This document shows, piece after piece, positions 39,535 through 49,122 of a stretch of 64,000 nucleotides of DNA. How positions within the stretch are numbered: position 1 is the stretch's first letter; every line of letters starts with the position of its first letter. The translations under genes were made by a program, and so were the position numbers. This stretch comes from Pseudarthrobacter phenanthrenivorans (GTDB lineage Bacteria; Actinomycetota; Actinomycetes; Actinomycetales; Micrococcaceae), in NCBI RefSeq assembly GCF_000813845.1, contig NZ_JWTB01000030.1, forward strand, positions 57,154 through 121,153. Reading direction: 5' to 3'. Under the pieces are notes generated by a model. The model was not told the DNA's origin. It ran no database searches and was given only the letters and a program-made list of their open reading frames with translations.

Positions 39535-40461
39535 TTACCAGCCGCGCTCGGCGAGGCGGTGCGGCTGGGGGATCTCGTCGACGTTGATGCCCACCATGGC
39601 TTCGCCCAGGCCGCGGGAGGCCTTGGCAATGACGTCGGGGTCGTCATAGAAGGTGGTGGCCTTCACGACGGCGGCGGCGCGCTGGGCGGGGTTGCCGGAC
39701 TTGAAGATGCCGGAGCCGACGAAGACGCCGTCGGCGCCGAGCTGCATCATCATGGCCGCGTCAGCGGGGGTGGCGATGCCACCGGCGGTGAACAGCACCA
39801 CGGGAAGCTTGCCGGCAGCGGCGACTTCCTTGACCAGTTCGTACGGGGCCTGCAGTTCCTTGGCCGCGACATAGAGCTCGTCCTCGGGCAGCGAGGAGAG
39901 CTTGGCGATCTCGGAGCGGATCTTGCGCATGTGGCCGGTGGCGTTGGAGACGTCGCCGGTACCGGCCTCGCCCTTGGACCGGATCATGGCCGCACCTTCG
40001 TTGATGCGGCGCAGGGCCTCACCGAGGTTGGTGGCGCCGCAGACGAAGGGGACGGTGAAGTTCCACTTGTCGATGTGGTTGACGTAGTCGGCCGGGGTGA
40101 GGACCTCCGACTCGTCGATGTAGTCGACGCCGAGGGACTGCAGGACCTGGGCCTCGACGAAGTGGCCGATGCGGGCCTTGGCCATGACCGGGATGGACAC
40201 GGCGTCGATGATCTGGTCGATCATGTCCGGATCGGACATCCGGGAAACGCCGCCTTGGGCGCGGATATCGGCCGGAACGCGTTCCAGCGCCATGACTGCC
40301 ACGGCACCGGCGTCTTCGGCGATGCGGGCCTGCTCGACGTTGACGACGTCCATGATGACGCCGCCCTTGAGCATCTCGGCCATGCCACGCTTCACGCGGC
40401 TGCTGCCCGTGACGCTGTTCGCGGACGAACCGGCCTCGTTGCTTACATCAGGTGTAGACAC
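39535..40461 (-). CDS. pdxS: Pyridoxal 5'-phosphate synthase lyase subunit PdxS
   Basis: PdxS condenses ribose 5-phosphate, glyceraldehyde 3-phosphate and ammonia into PLP. The 308 residues from GTG 40461 include [19 protein letters not shown] and the lysine-bearing [14 protein letters not shown], then the GEAGTGD phosphate loop, and end HRLAERGW. This is a very conserved protein of the expected length. The open frame upstream of the GTG is not conserved. It stands between pgsA and the convergent M3 peptidase; an AT-rich TAGTATATAA about 100 bases upstream may hold its promoter. Confidence 0.97.
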   Translation of the reverse strand: MSTPDVSNEAGSSANSVTGSSRVKRGMAEMLKGGVIMDVVNVEQARIAEDAGAVAVMALERVPADIRAQGGVSRMSDPDMIDQIIDAVSIPVMAKARIGHFVEAQVLQSLGVDYIDESEVLTPADYVNHIDKWNFTVPFVCGATNLGEALRRINEGAAMIRSKGEAGTGDVSNATGHMRKIRSEIAKLSSLPEDELYVAAKELQAPYELVKEVAAAGKLPVVLFTAGGIATPADAAMMMQLGADGVFVGSGIFKSGNPAQRAAAVVKATTFYDDPDVIAKASRGLGEAMVGINVDEIPQPHRLAERGW

Positions 40462-40585
40462 AAAAACCCCTATGGGTAGACAGATGATCTTCGCCGGGCA
40501 TGCGGCGGCAGCTGCCGGGTGAGCACGCACGGATTGCCGGGTCCATTGACCGGGCACTTATATACTAGTCCCCCGCCGGCCGGCC

Positions 40586-40605
40586 GGCTTAATCAGGCTT
40601 AATCA
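40586..40605. repeat. 10-bp tandem duplication over the pgsA stop codon
   Basis: GGCTTAATCA occurs twice in direct succession, so the pgsA stop codon region is duplicated. It is a small slippage product without a visible effect on the coding frame. Confidence 0.7.
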
Positions 40606-41222
40606 GCCGGAGTCGGTTCCGCCAGCGACTGCCGGCGTACCGAGATGACGCGCTGCACCACGGTGATGAGGCTTGCCGCGGCGAGGAGGACCAGCGTCAC
40701 CAGGAGCACCACTGGCGGCAGGCCCAGGCCGGTCAGGCCGGTGACCACCAGGACGGAGACCAGGCGTTCGGCGCGCTCCGCGATTCCTACGTTGGCACTG
40801 AAACCCAGCGACTCCGCCTTGGCACGGGCGTAGGAGACGACCATTCCCAGGACGAGGCACAGCAGGGCTGCGACGGCGATGGCCGTGTTGTTTCCGCCGG
40901 TGAAGAACCAGACGGATACGCCGGCAAAAAGTGCCCCGTCCGCGATCCGGTCCAGGGTGGAGTCCAGGAAGTTGCCCCAGCGGCTCTTGACGTCCTGCAT
41001 CCTGGCCATGATGCCGTCCAGGACGTCGGAGAAGATGAAGGCGGTGATGAACAGGGTGCCCCAGAAGAGCTGACCCAGGGGGTAGAACAGCAGGGCGCCG
41101 GCCGCGACCCCGGCAGTACCGAGGATGGTGACAGCGTCGGGCGATATACCGATTTTGAGGAGCCAGCGGGCCAGTGGGGTGAACAGCGCGGTGAAGAAGC
41201 CGCGGGCATGCCTATTCAGCAT
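40599..41222 (-). CDS. pgsA: CDP-alcohol phosphatidyltransferase, probable phosphatidylinositol-phosphate synthase
   Basis: It joins a CDP-diacylglycerol lipid to an alcohol. From ATG 41222 the protein has 207 residues and about six membrane segments. It carries the full CDP-OH-P motif, D-x2-DG-x2-AR-x8-G-x3-D-x3-D, at about 66-91 (DVLDGIMARM ... GNFLDSTLDRIAD). Gene order thrS-HIT-pgsA matches mycobacterial pgsA1, which makes phosphatidylinositol phosphate, hence the probable substrate. It overlaps the HIT gene by 11 bases. Confidence 0.88.
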   Translation of the reverse strand: MLNRHARGFFTALFTPLARWLLKIGISPDAVTILGTAGVAAGALLFYPLGQLFWGTLFITAFIFSDVLDGIMARMQDVKSRWGNFLDSTLDRIADGALFAGVSVWFFTGGNNTAIAVAALLCLVLGMVVSYARAKAESLGFSANVGIAERAERLVSVLVVTGLTGLGLPPVVLLVTLVLLAAASLITVVQRVISVRRQSLAEPTPAD

Positions 41223-41799
41223 GCGACTCCCCGGGCCAGGCGTCGGCCACCTGCTGCCTGACCTCGTCAAGGGTCTGGGTGATGGCCTTGGTCTGGGCGA
41301 TGATCGGGAAGAAGTTGCCGTCGCCACCCCACCGGGGAACGATGTGCTGGTGCAGGTGGGCCGAGATCCCGGCCCCGCCAACGACGCCCTGGTTCATCCC
41401 GAGGTTGAAGCCGCCGGGATTGGATACTTTGCGCAGCACCCGCATCGCCGTCTGGGTCAGCTCCGAGAACTCGGCTGTTTCTTCCACTGTGAGGTCTGTG
41501 TAATCGGGGATGTGCCGGTAGGGGCAGACCAGCAGGTGGCCGGGGTTGTACGGGAACAGGTTCAGCACCACGTAGCAGGTCCGGCCGCGGTGGACGATCA
41601 GTGCTTCTTCATCCGTGCGGGCAGGACCTACGCAGAACGGGCAGTCATCCTGGTTCTTGAACTGGTGCTGCCCGCCCTTGATGTAGGCCATGCGGTGCGG
41701 AGTCCACAGGCGCTGGAAGGCGTCCGGGACACCGGCGAGGGCGAAATCGTCGGTAACGCCGGCATCGCCTGGATACCCTGCGCCTGTGTTCTCCTGCAC
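41212..41799 (-). CDS. HIT-domain nucleotide hydrolase/phosphorylase
   Basis: HIT proteins cut or transfer nucleoside monophosphate groups; this subgroup resembles the actinobacterial AP4A phosphorylase. The 195-residue product has CPFCVGPARTDEEALIVHRG, LNLFPYNPGHLLVCPYRH and the catalytic histidine triad HLHQHIVPRW. The N-terminal 30 residues before MAYIKGG are less conserved but include the family's RLWTPHRM. It lies between thrS and pgsA, as in mycobacteria, and overlaps pgsA. Confidence 0.92.
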   Translation of the reverse strand: MQENTGAGYPGDAGVTDDFALAGVPDAFQRLWTPHRMAYIKGGQHQFKNQDDCPFCVGPARTDEEALIVHRGRTCYVVLNLFPYNPGHLLVCPYRHIPDYTDLTVEETAEFSELTQTAMRVLRKVSNPGGFNLGMNQGVVGGAGISAHLHQHIVPRWGGDGNFFPIIAQTKAITQTLDEVRQQVADAWPGESHAE

Positions 41800-41816
41800 T
41801 TGCTGCTTCCGTTCGG

Positions 41817-43826
41817 CTAGCTGGTCCGGTTGCGGACGGCGTCGGTAATCCGTTTGACTGCTTCAGCGACGGGCACTCCGTTGTCCTGGCTGCCGTCGCG
41901 GAAGCGGAAGGACACGGCACCTGCTTCAGCGTCGTCGCCACCGGCGATCAGCACGAACGGGATCTTGTCCTTGCTGGCGGTGCGGATCTTCTTGGGGAAC
42001 CGGTCCGATGACGTATCCACCTCGGCGCGGATGCCCTCCGCCTTGAGCTGGTCCACGACGTCGAACATGTACTCGTTGAACGCTTCCGCAACCGGGATGC
42101 CCACCACTTGGACCGGAGCCAGCCACGCGGGGAAGGCACCGGCGTAGTGCTCGGTGAGGACGCCCATGAAGCGCTCCACCGAGCCGAAGAGCGCGCGGTG
42201 GATCATGACGGGCCGCTGCCGGCTGCCGTCGGCGGCCTGGAATTCCAGTTCGAAACGCTCGGGCAGGTTGAAGTCCAGCTGGATGGTGGACATCTGCCAT
42301 GTGCGTCCCAGCGCATCCTTGGCCTGGACGGAGATCTTGGGACCGTAGAAGGCCGCTCCGCCGGGGTCCGGCACAAGCTCCAGCCCGGACTCCTGGGCCA
42401 CCTCCGCAAGGGTGCGCGTGGCTTCCTCCCAGGTGGCGTCGTCGCCGACGTACTTCTCGGGATCCTTGGTGGAGAGCTCCAGGTAGAAATCGTTCAGACC
42501 GTAGTCCTTGAGCAGGTCCAGGACGAAGGTGAGGGTCTTGGTGAGCTCATCCTTCATCTGCTCGCGGGTGCAGTAGATGTGGGCGTCATCCTGTGTCATG
42601 CCGCGGACCCGGGTCAGGCCGTGCACCACGCCGGACTTCTCGTAGCGGTAGACGGATCCGAATTCGAACAGCCGCAGGGGCAGTTCGCGGTAGGACCGGC
42701 CGCGGGAGCGGAAGATGAGGTTGTGCATGGGGCAGTTCATCGGCTTCAGGTAGTAGTCCTGGCCGGGCTTGCGCACGGTGCCATCCTCATTGAGTTCGGC
42801 GTCCACGTGCATGGCGGGGAACATGCCGTCCTTGTACCAGTCCAGGTGGCCGGATACCTCGTAGAGGTGGCCCTTGGTGATGTGCGGGGTGTAGACGAAC
42901 TCGTAGCCGGCTTCCACGTGGCGCTGGCGTGAGTAGTCCTCCATCTCCTTGCGGATGATGCCGCCCTTGGGGTGGAAGACGGGCAGGCCGGAGCCCAGCT
43001 CGTCCGGGAAGGAGAACAGGTCGAGTTCAGAGCCCAGCTTGCGGTGGTCGCGGCGCTCTGCCTCGGCGATGCGCTCCTGGTACTCCTTCAGTGCTTCCTT
43101 GGTGGGCCACGCGGTGCCGTAGATGCGCTGCAGCTGCTGGTTCTTCTGGTTGCCGAGCCAGTAGGCCGACGAGGACCGCGTCAGCGCGAAGGCGTTGGAG
43201 ATGAGTTTGGTGTTGGGCAGGTGCGGGCCGCGGCAGAGGTCGCACCAGACGGTGGTGCCTTCCTTGCGCTCAACGTTGTCGTAGATCGTGATGTCGCCGG
43301 CTCCGACCTCGACGTTCACGCCTTCCCCGGCCTCGGCGGCGTCGTTCTTCCTGCCGAGCAGCTCGAGCTTGTAGGGCTCGTCCTTCATGGCCTCGCGGGC
43401 CTCGTCCTCGCTGACCACTCGGCGGACGAACTTCTGGTTCTGGTTGATGATCTTCTGCATCATCTTTTCGAGGGTCTTGAGGTCCTCGGGGGTGAACGGT
43501 TCGGCGACGTCGAAGTCGAAGTAGAAGCCGTCGGTGATGTACGGACCGATGCCAAGCTTGGCGTCGGGGCGCAGCTGCTGCACAGCCTGGGCCATGACGT
43601 GCGCGGTGGAGTGGCGCAGGACGTTAAGGCCGTCGGGCGAGTCAATGGTGACGCCTTCCACCTCGGCGCCTTCGGGAAGTTCCTGGTCCAGGTCCTTCAG
43701 TTCGCCGTTAACGCGGGCAACAACAACGTCACGGCGCTCAAAGAAGAGTTCCGCACCGGTGGTCCCGGTAGTCACCTTGGTCTCTTCGCCATCGACGAGA
43801 AGGGTGATCTGCTGGGCATCTGACAC
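41817..43826 (-). CDS. thrS: Threonyl-tRNA synthetase
   Basis: It charges tRNA-Thr. The 669 residues have an N-terminal TGS domain and an editing domain ([19 protein letters not shown]). The class II core has [24 protein letters not shown] and a final [17 protein letters not shown], and an anticodon-binding domain closes the protein. Length and order are normal. No T-box-like leader is apparent in the 116 bases upstream. HIT and pgsA follow on the same strand. Confidence 0.97.
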   Translation of the reverse strand: MSDAQQITLLVDGEETKVTTGTTGAELFFERRDVVVARVNGELKDLDQELPEGAEVEGVTIDSPDGLNVLRHSTAHVMAQAVQQLRPDAKLGIGPYITDGFYFDFDVAEPFTPEDLKTLEKMMQKIINQNQKFVRRVVSEDEAREAMKDEPYKLELLGRKNDAAEAGEGVNVEVGAGDITIYDNVERKEGTTVWCDLCRGPHLPNTKLISNAFALTRSSSAYWLGNQKNQQLQRIYGTAWPTKEALKEYQERIAEAERRDHRKLGSELDLFSFPDELGSGLPVFHPKGGIIRKEMEDYSRQRHVEAGYEFVYTPHITKGHLYEVSGHLDWYKDGMFPAMHVDAELNEDGTVRKPGQDYYLKPMNCPMHNLIFRSRGRSYRELPLRLFEFGSVYRYEKSGVVHGLTRVRGMTQDDAHIYCTREQMKDELTKTLTFVLDLLKDYGLNDFYLELSTKDPEKYVGDDATWEEATRTLAEVAQESGLELVPDPGGAAFYGPKISVQAKDALGRTWQMSTIQLDFNLPERFELEFQAADGSRQRPVMIHRALFGSVERFMGVLTEHYAGAFPAWLAPVQVVGIPVAEAFNEYMFDVVDQLKAEGIRAEVDTSSDRFPKKIRTASKDKIPFVLIAGGDDAEAGAVSFRFRDGSQDNGVPVAEAVKRITDAVRNRTS

Positions 43827-43942
43827 GGGTGTCTCCTATTCAAAGTTAAGGCTTCATAGCTTGTGGCATACGGGGACCACAGCCAGCCACCGTCAATGCT
43901 ATCGGTTCGGCTAAGGGCCGACCAACGCGGCACACGGCAGGG

Positions 43943-46900
43943 TTACCCGTTGAAGCCGGTGATGGCCAGTGTCCTGCTGATGCCGTCCAGCGGGTGCGGC
44001 CCGTCCCCCGGGACCGTGGTGCCGGAGTCCGGGAAGGGCAAGGTCTCCGGCCTGGCCAGGTCCCACGCCATGCTTGCGCTGATGCTGATGCCGCGCGGGC
44101 CGGTCCTGCGGGTGGTGCCCCGGATCAGGAGCAACCGGGTGCCAAACAGGAGCGGCCCGGCACTTTCCTGGGCTTCATGGAAAAAGACGGAATCCACGCA
44201 GCCGGTGCCGTCGTCGATGCTGATGAACACCACCCTCCGGCCGCCCCGCATCGGAGGGGTTTGGGTGGCCACCCGGACACCCGCAACCAGGACTTCAGTG
44301 CCGTTCCGGAGGCTGAGGAGCTTGTCCGCCGTGGTGACGCCCAACCGTTCGAGCATGGGACGGTGGCTGTCCATGAGGTGGGTGCTGACATCCACTGCCA
44401 TCAGGTCCAGTTCGGCCCGGACATTTTCCACCAGGGTAGGGGCGGGAAGACCTGGCTTGAGGTTGCGCAGTTCAATGTCCCCCAGGGGCAGGGACAGTTG
44501 CCCGTCCACCACATCAGTACCTTTGCGCGCCCCAGTGGATGACTGCAGCTGCTGCAGGTGCTGGACCAGGTCGGCACGGTTGGCGGTACCCCCGGCTTCG
44601 CGGTGCAGGGAATCGAAGGCCCCCAGCTGCGCCAGGCGGCGGATGCTTGGCTTGCTGAGCCGCGAGCGCGCCCGGAGGTCTGCCAGGGAGTCGAATGGCT
44701 GGCCGGCCACGATCCGTTTCAATTCGGCTGCGGACAACCCATAGATGCCGTTCAGGCTAAGCCTGATTCCCAGCCTGCCGGCATCTTTGCCGGACTCGAT
44801 ACGTTCCACCCGGTATTCGGCTTTGCTCCTGTTGATGTCCAGGGGAAGGATGGGGATGCCAAGCCTGCGAGCTTCGGCCACCAGCAGGCGTTTCGGGTAC
44901 ATTCCGGGGTCGTGCTCCCACAGGCCGGCCAGGAAGGCCTCGGGGTGGTGGGTCTTCAGCCAGGCTGACTGGTAGGTGGGGACAGCGAAAGCGGCACCAT
45001 GGGCTTTGCAGAAGCCGAAACTGGCAAACGACTTCAGCGTGCCCCAGACCTTGTCCACCACCTCCGGTGCGTATCCCTTGGCTTTGGCGTGGCGCCGGAA
45101 GTACTCCTCCACCTGGGCTTCGCCGGCTTCGCTGCTCAAAGCCCTGCGGAATTCGTCGGCTTTGGCCAGTCCGCAGCCGGTCATGATGTCCAGGGTCTTC
45201 AGGATCTGTTCGTGGAACACCGTGACCCCGTGGGTTTCCTTCAGCACCGGCTTAAGGTCCGGGTGGGGATAGACCTCAGGGGCGAATCCGTGCCGGTGTT
45301 CCAGGAAGGGACGGACCATGTCCGACTTCATGGGGCCCGGGCGGAAGAGGGAAATATCGATGATGAGGTCGTTGAATTCCCGTGGCGCCATTTTGCCGAT
45401 CAGCTCACGTTGGCCCGGGGATTCGATCTGGAAGCAACCGAGCGTGTGGGTGCTCCTGATCAGCTCATAGGTGGCTTCATCGTCGAGGGGAACGGCATTG
45501 AGGTCGATCCGGCCGTCTCCGGCAATGTAGTCGGGGCCTGAGCCGTCAGGCCCTTGCGGGTGGCGGCCTGCAGCCACGACATCCTTTTTTGTGGGGTGGA
45601 TGCGGATGATCTCCCTGACGGCAAAGGCCATGGCACTTTGCATGCGGACACCCAGGACATCGAGCTTGAGCATGCCCATGGGGTCCATGTCATGTTTATC
45701 GAACTGGCTCATGGGCAGCCCGAGGCCGCTTGGCTGGACGGGAGTGCGGTCCAGGAGGGTGGCGTCGCCCAGGATCACGCCGCACGGATGCATGGAGATG
45801 TGGCGGGGCAGCCGGTCTAGCCGCTCGGTCAGGTCCACCAGCAGGTCGAGCTGCTGGTTCCCGTCGGCATCCCGTTGTTCCACCCGGCCGGCAAACTCCC
45901 TAAGCTCGGGTTTTTCCTGCAGCGCTTCACGGAATTTCCGGGCAGAGAACCGCCACAACTGCTTTGCGATCTCCCCCACCTCGCCGTCGTCCATGCCCAG
46001 GGCGAGTCCGGCATCACGCACAGCTCCCCGCGCCCGGTACCCGTTCTGCATGCTCATCAGGGTGACCCGTTCGCGGCCGAAACGCTCGAAAATCCTGCGG
46101 TAGACGTTGTGGCGTTCCGCGCTTTCGACGTCGATGTCGATGTCCGGGAGCGTGGCACGGTCGTTGGACAGGAAGCGTTCAAAGATCAGGTCATGCTGGA
46201 GGGGGTTCACATGGCTGACCTCGATCAGGTAGTTGACCAGGCTGGATGCCCCGGATCCCCTGGCGGCAGCCCTGACGCCCATGTCCTGGATCATCCTGGA
46301 TACTTCCGCCACGGTCAGGAAGTAGGAGGAGAACCCGAGGTTCTGGATGATGCGAAGCTCATGGTCCAGCCGGGCCAGCATGTCCTGCTCCGGCTTGCCC
46401 GCTATCCCCGGGAACCGCCTTCCGATTCCGGCCTGGCAGCGCTGGATGAGTTCCACGTGCGGATCCTGGCTGATGCCTATGACTGATGCCTCCGGCACTA
46501 CAGGCTGCTTCCAGCCCATGTCCGTGGCGGGATCGATACGGCACAGATCGGCGAGCGCCTCCGTCTGGGCCATCAACTGCCTGAGGTCGGCGGCACCGTA
46601 ACCGGCAGCCGAAATGATTTCCCTGCCCAGGCCCAGCATTTGGTCCCCGGTTTTCAGCCATCCCTGGCCGGTGGGTTGCAGGAGCGGCTCACCTGCCAGT
46701 TCCGGGAGGGATTTCAAGGTGCGGGCAGAGTCCAGAACGTCGGCGGTGGGGGCGCCGTCTGCGGCGCAGTACCGCACGGCGTTGGTAAGGATGGCGGGGA
46801 CGTGGTGTTCCTCGGCAAGCCTCAACATCCGGACAGCATGCGCTGTGCTGAAAGGCGATCCCGGGGCGCTGAGCTGGGAGACGATTTCGGCCACGACTGT

Positions 46901-47434
46901 CCCGGTGGGCATGGCATCCAGCCATTGCTTGAACAGGGTTCGGGGACGGAGGTACCGCCGGCCTCCCATGGCCCGGCCGACGTCGGAATCAGGGCCGAGC
47001 AGGACGGTCAGGACAGGCTTGAGGGTTTGGGGGTCGAGGGTCCGGGATGCGAGTTCGGCCCTGGTCACCGCCACGGGTACCGCTCCCCCGGCTTTACCGG
47101 AAGTCCTGGCGTGGGCGTCTGAGACCAGGCGGCACAGCGCACGGTAACCGGCCCCGTTGTTGTGGCCGCGGGCAAGCACCACCACCCTGCCGGCCAACTG
47201 GGTGCGATGATCGCCGTCGTCGTCAAATACTGCGAGGTCCACCCCGACGATGGGGTCGATGCCCGCAGCCATGCAGGCCTTGATGTGCTTGATGGTGCCG
47301 TAGAGCCCGTCACGGTCGGTGCAGCCCAGGGCTGTGGCGCCGTCGGCGGCAGCTGCATTGGCAAGTTCTTCAGGCCAGGAGACGCCGTAGTGGGCGCTGA
47401 ATGCAGTGGAGACGTGGAGGTGGGTAAAGCTCAT
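43943..47434 (-). CDS. dnaE2: Error-prone DNA polymerase DnaE2
   Basis: DnaE2 is a DnaE-like polymerase used for mutagenic bypass in SOS. The 1163 residues start with a PHP domain (MSFTHLHVSTAFSAHYGVSW; LGCTDRDGLYG). The polymerase core has the catalytic aspartates in LPDIDIDVESAER, and an OB domain with VLVAGVRVATQTPPMRGGR follows. The final SMAWDLARPETLPFP region is typical of DnaE2. It is coupled by a four-base overlap to the upstream DUF6504 gene, and a LexA box precedes that gene. Usual partners imuA and imuB are not adjacent. Confidence 0.95.
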   Translation of the reverse strand: MSFTHLHVSTAFSAHYGVSWPEELANAAAADGATALGCTDRDGLYGTIKHIKACMAAGIDPIVGVDLAVFDDDGDHRTQLAGRVVVLARGHNNGAGYRALCRLVSDAHARTSGKAGGAVPVAVTRAELASRTLDPQTLKPVLTVLLGPDSDVGRAMGGRRYLRPRTLFKQWLDAMPTGTVVAEIVSQLSAPGSPFSTAHAVRMLRLAEEHHVPAILTNAVRYCAADGAPTADVLDSARTLKSLPELAGEPLLQPTGQGWLKTGDQMLGLGREIISAAGYGAADLRQLMAQTEALADLCRIDPATDMGWKQPVVPEASVIGISQDPHVELIQRCQAGIGRRFPGIAGKPEQDMLARLDHELRIIQNLGFSSYFLTVAEVSRMIQDMGVRAAARGSGASSLVNYLIEVSHVNPLQHDLIFERFLSNDRATLPDIDIDVESAERHNVYRRIFERFGRERVTLMSMQNGYRARGAVRDAGLALGMDDGEVGEIAKQLWRFSARKFREALQEKPELREFAGRVEQRDADGNQQLDLLVDLTERLDRLPRHISMHPCGVILGDATLLDRTPVQPSGLGLPMSQFDKHDMDPMGMLKLDVLGVRMQSAMAFAVREIIRIHPTKKDVVAAGRHPQGPDGSGPDYIAGDGRIDLNAVPLDDEATYELIRSTHTLGCFQIESPGQRELIGKMAPREFNDLIIDISLFRPGPMKSDMVRPFLEHRHGFAPEVYPHPDLKPVLKETHGVTVFHEQILKTLDIMTGCGLAKADEFRRALSSEAGEAQVEEYFRRHAKAKGYAPEVVDKVWGTLKSFASFGFCKAHGAAFAVPTYQSAWLKTHHPEAFLAGLWEHDPGMYPKRLLVAEARRLGIPILPLDINRSKAEYRVERIESGKDAGRLGIRLSLNGIYGLSAAELKRIVAGQPFDSLADLRARSRLSKPSIRRLAQLGAFDSLHREAGGTANRADLVQHLQQLQSSTGARKGTDVVDGQLSLPLGDIELRNLKPGLPAPTLVENVRAELDLMAVDVSTHLMDSHRPMLERLGVTTADKLLSLRNGTEVLVAGVRVATQTPPMRGGRRVVFISIDDGTGCVDSVFFHEAQESAGPLLFGTRLLLIRGTTRRTGPRGISISASMAWDLARPETLPFPDSGTTVPGDGPHPLDGISRTLAITGFNG

Positions 47435-47790
47435 GCTGTTCTGTGGTCAAGCCGGACAGGGCGGAGGGCATCATGGATTCGCAGCAGCCGCCAGCGGCCA
47501 CTGCGGATGTGGCGGGCCAGGTCAAGGGTGAGGGGCTCTTCGGCTGCCGGCCCGGCCGCCGGCACACGCGTAGCCTTGGTGGGAAGCACCTGGACGCGCC
47601 AGATTTCATGGTCCACCACTCCCTGCCCGCTTCCGAGCGGAGCACGGCTGTCTTCGGCCCACCACTGCCGGCGTTCATACCAGCGGACGGGTTCGGCACA
47701 GACGGTGTATGCCCTGCCCTGCCAGGTCAGGGATTCAGGCTGCCCTTCGGCGGAACACACCACGTCCACGGACTCACTGAACATGCCCAT
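47431..47790 (-). CDS. DUF6504-like small protein of the SOS cassette
   Basis: This protein of about 119 residues (start at ATG 47790, or 47784) begins MGMFSESVDVVCSAEGQPES. It contains LTWQGRAYTVCAEPVRWYER and an EIWRVQV strand, features I associate with DUF6504 proteins next to actinobacterial dnaE2 genes. Its role is unknown. The open frame extends back into the SOS box, but GGGAGG before 47790 supports the shorter start. It overlaps dnaE2 by four bases. Confidence 0.75.
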   Translation of the reverse strand: MGMFSESVDVVCSAEGQPESLTWQGRAYTVCAEPVRWYERRQWWAEDSRAPLGSGQGVVDHEIWRVQVLPTKATRVPAAGPAAEEPLTLDLARHIRSGRWRLLRIHDALRPVRLDHRTA

Positions 47791-47822
47791 GGCGCCTCCC
47801 GACGGTGATTTCTTCTGCTCAT

Positions 47823-47838
47823 TCGAATAAGTGTTCGA
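47823..47838. promoter_or_regulatory. LexA (SOS) box before the DUF6504-dnaE2 cassette
   Basis: TCGAATAAGTGTTCGA matches 11 of the 12 fixed positions of the actinobacterial SOS consensus TCGAAC-N4-GTTCGA. It lies 33 bases upstream of the DUF6504 start. It should place the cassette under LexA repression. Confidence 0.85.
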
Positions 47839-47918
47839 ATAAAACCAGTTTACGCCGGGCGGCCAGCAAAACATAGGCGGGGGTGGACGGGGCGTCCGGC
47901 AGGGAGCAGGATGTTGGC

Positions 47919-48308
47919 ATGAGTACCGATGACGCGCTCCTGAAGCAGGCCAGCATCAAGACCGAGGACTCCACCCTCGTGGCACAGTTCGACATAGACG
48001 GCGCCATTCCGGATTCCGGCGCCTATGTGGTGGGTTTAATGGGTGCCTCGCCGGACTATTCACTGCAGCGGCGGCTGTGCATTGAGTTCATGAACGGGGA
48101 GGCCATTGCCTGCTACTCGTTCAACCGGGACCAGGGAATCGAGGAAGACTACGACCTGTCCGGAGTATCACACTCGGAGAACAGCATTACCGGCAGCTTT
48201 CCGCTCACTGCCCTGAACGGGCTCGGGCAGGGGCACGTCCTGTCAGCCTTCAGCGAGGCGGACGGCCGGGAATTCCAGCACGGGGTGCCGGTGGAGGAAG
48301 CCATCTAA
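47919..48308 (+). CDS. Hypothetical protein divergent from the dnaE2 cassette
   Basis: This 129-residue protein is not recognised. It is soluble and beta-rich, with alternating hydrophobic strands (STLVAQFDIDGAIPDSGAYV, LCIEFMNGEAIACYSFNRD), and has no signal peptide. ATG 47919 follows a purine-rich AGGGAGCAGG ribosome site; the frame is open 12 codons further upstream. The SOS box lies 80 bases upstream, but its own control is unclear. It is convergent with chorismate mutase, with 25 bases between stops. Confidence 0.7.
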   Translation: MSTDDALLKQASIKTEDSTLVAQFDIDGAIPDSGAYVVGLMGASPDYSLQRRLCIEFMNGEAIACYSFNRDQGIEEDYDLSGVSHSENSITGSFPLTALNGLGQGHVLSAFSEADGREFQHGVPVEEAI

Positions 48309-48333
48309 GGCTCCTCCACCCCCGCGCGGCTGG

Positions 48334-48657
48334 TTAGCTGTTTTCTTTGTGGATCTTCAGTTCAAGTTCAATGAACCCGGAGATCATTGCCCGGTAGGTT
48401 GATTCGACGATATCCGGGTCGATGTCCTTTTTCTCGGCCGCGGAGCGCACATGCTCGATGATGCGTTCCACGCGGCCGGGCGCCCGTACCTCGGCGTCAT
48501 CACCCTTGAGGGTTCCGGCGATCCTGATCAGCCGTTCGCGGCGGGCAATGAGGGTGACGATCTGTTCATCCACCTCATCAACGGCAACGCGAACGGCAGC
48601 GAGCTGTTCCTTGTCGGCCCGGGCATCCCTATCGTTTCCTTGAATTGTCGCCATCAT
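48334..48657 (-). CDS. Chorismate mutase, AroQ type
   Basis: It converts chorismate to prephenate for Phe and Tyr synthesis. This small all-helical protein of 107 residues has the first helix LAAVRVAVDEVDEQIVTLIA with RRERLIRIAGTLKG. The catalytic arginines and lysine are in AxRxxL- and K-type positions, and the last helix has VESTYRAMISGFIELEL. Starts at 48657 and 48654 are adjacent ATGs. Only 16 bases separate it from the divergent VOC gene. It complements the aro genes at the left of the window. Confidence 0.88.
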   Translation of the reverse strand: MMATIQGNDRDARADKEQLAAVRVAVDEVDEQIVTLIARRERLIRIAGTLKGDDAEVRAPGRVERIIEHVRSAAEKKDIDPDIVESTYRAMISGFIELELKIHKENS

Positions 48658-48673
48658 CTGACAGTATCGAAGC

Positions 48674-49096
48674 ATGGAGCCCAGAGTCGACTTTATCTCC
48701 CTCGGTGTCCGCAATGTCCAGGAGTCGCGGGCCTTCTATATTGACGGCCTGGGGTGGCCGGTCCACCGCGAAGTGGCCGGCGAAGTGCTGTTTATCCAGG
48801 TGAACCACGGCCTGGTGCTCTCCCTGTGGGATGTCCGCCAGATGCAGGCCGAGGCAGGCGTCAGCCCACCTGACGGCGTCCCGCGCATCACCTTGAGCCA
48901 CAACCAGCCCAGCGCAGCCGACGTGGACCGGGTGATTGAAGAGGCCGCGGCGGCAGGAGCAACCGTTATTGCCGAACCCGTCACCCAGCCGTGGGGAGGC
49001 TACACGGGGTACTTTGCCGATCCCGACGGCTTCCGCTGGGAGGTGGCCTACAACCCCACCTGGACAGTGGACGACGACGGCACGGTCACCGTGTGA
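48674..49096 (+). CDS. VOC (glyoxalase/bleomycin-resistance) family protein
   Basis: The 140-residue single-module VOC protein has the two beta-alpha-beta-beta-beta halves: VDFISLGVRNVQESRAFYID at the start and WGGYTGYFADPDGFRWEVAY at the end. The latter carries the metal-site glutamate. VOC enzymes include glyoxalases, dioxygenases and drug-binding proteins, and nothing points to one substrate. It is divergent from chorismate mutase and convergent with the SRAP gene. Confidence 0.9.
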   Translation: MEPRVDFISLGVRNVQESRAFYIDGLGWPVHREVAGEVLFIQVNHGLVLSLWDVRQMQAEAGVSPPDGVPRITLSHNQPSAADVDRVIEEAAAAGATVIAEPVTQPWGGYTGYFADPDGFRWEVAYNPTWTVDDDGTVTV

Positions 49097-49122
49097 CATC
49101 GTGGCACCGTGGTGGGCGGCTG

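Noticed and set aside
43827..43942. Possible T-box leader before thrS
   Set aside because: No T-box core (NNTGGNACCGCG-like) sequence or antiterminator pair is visible in the gap.
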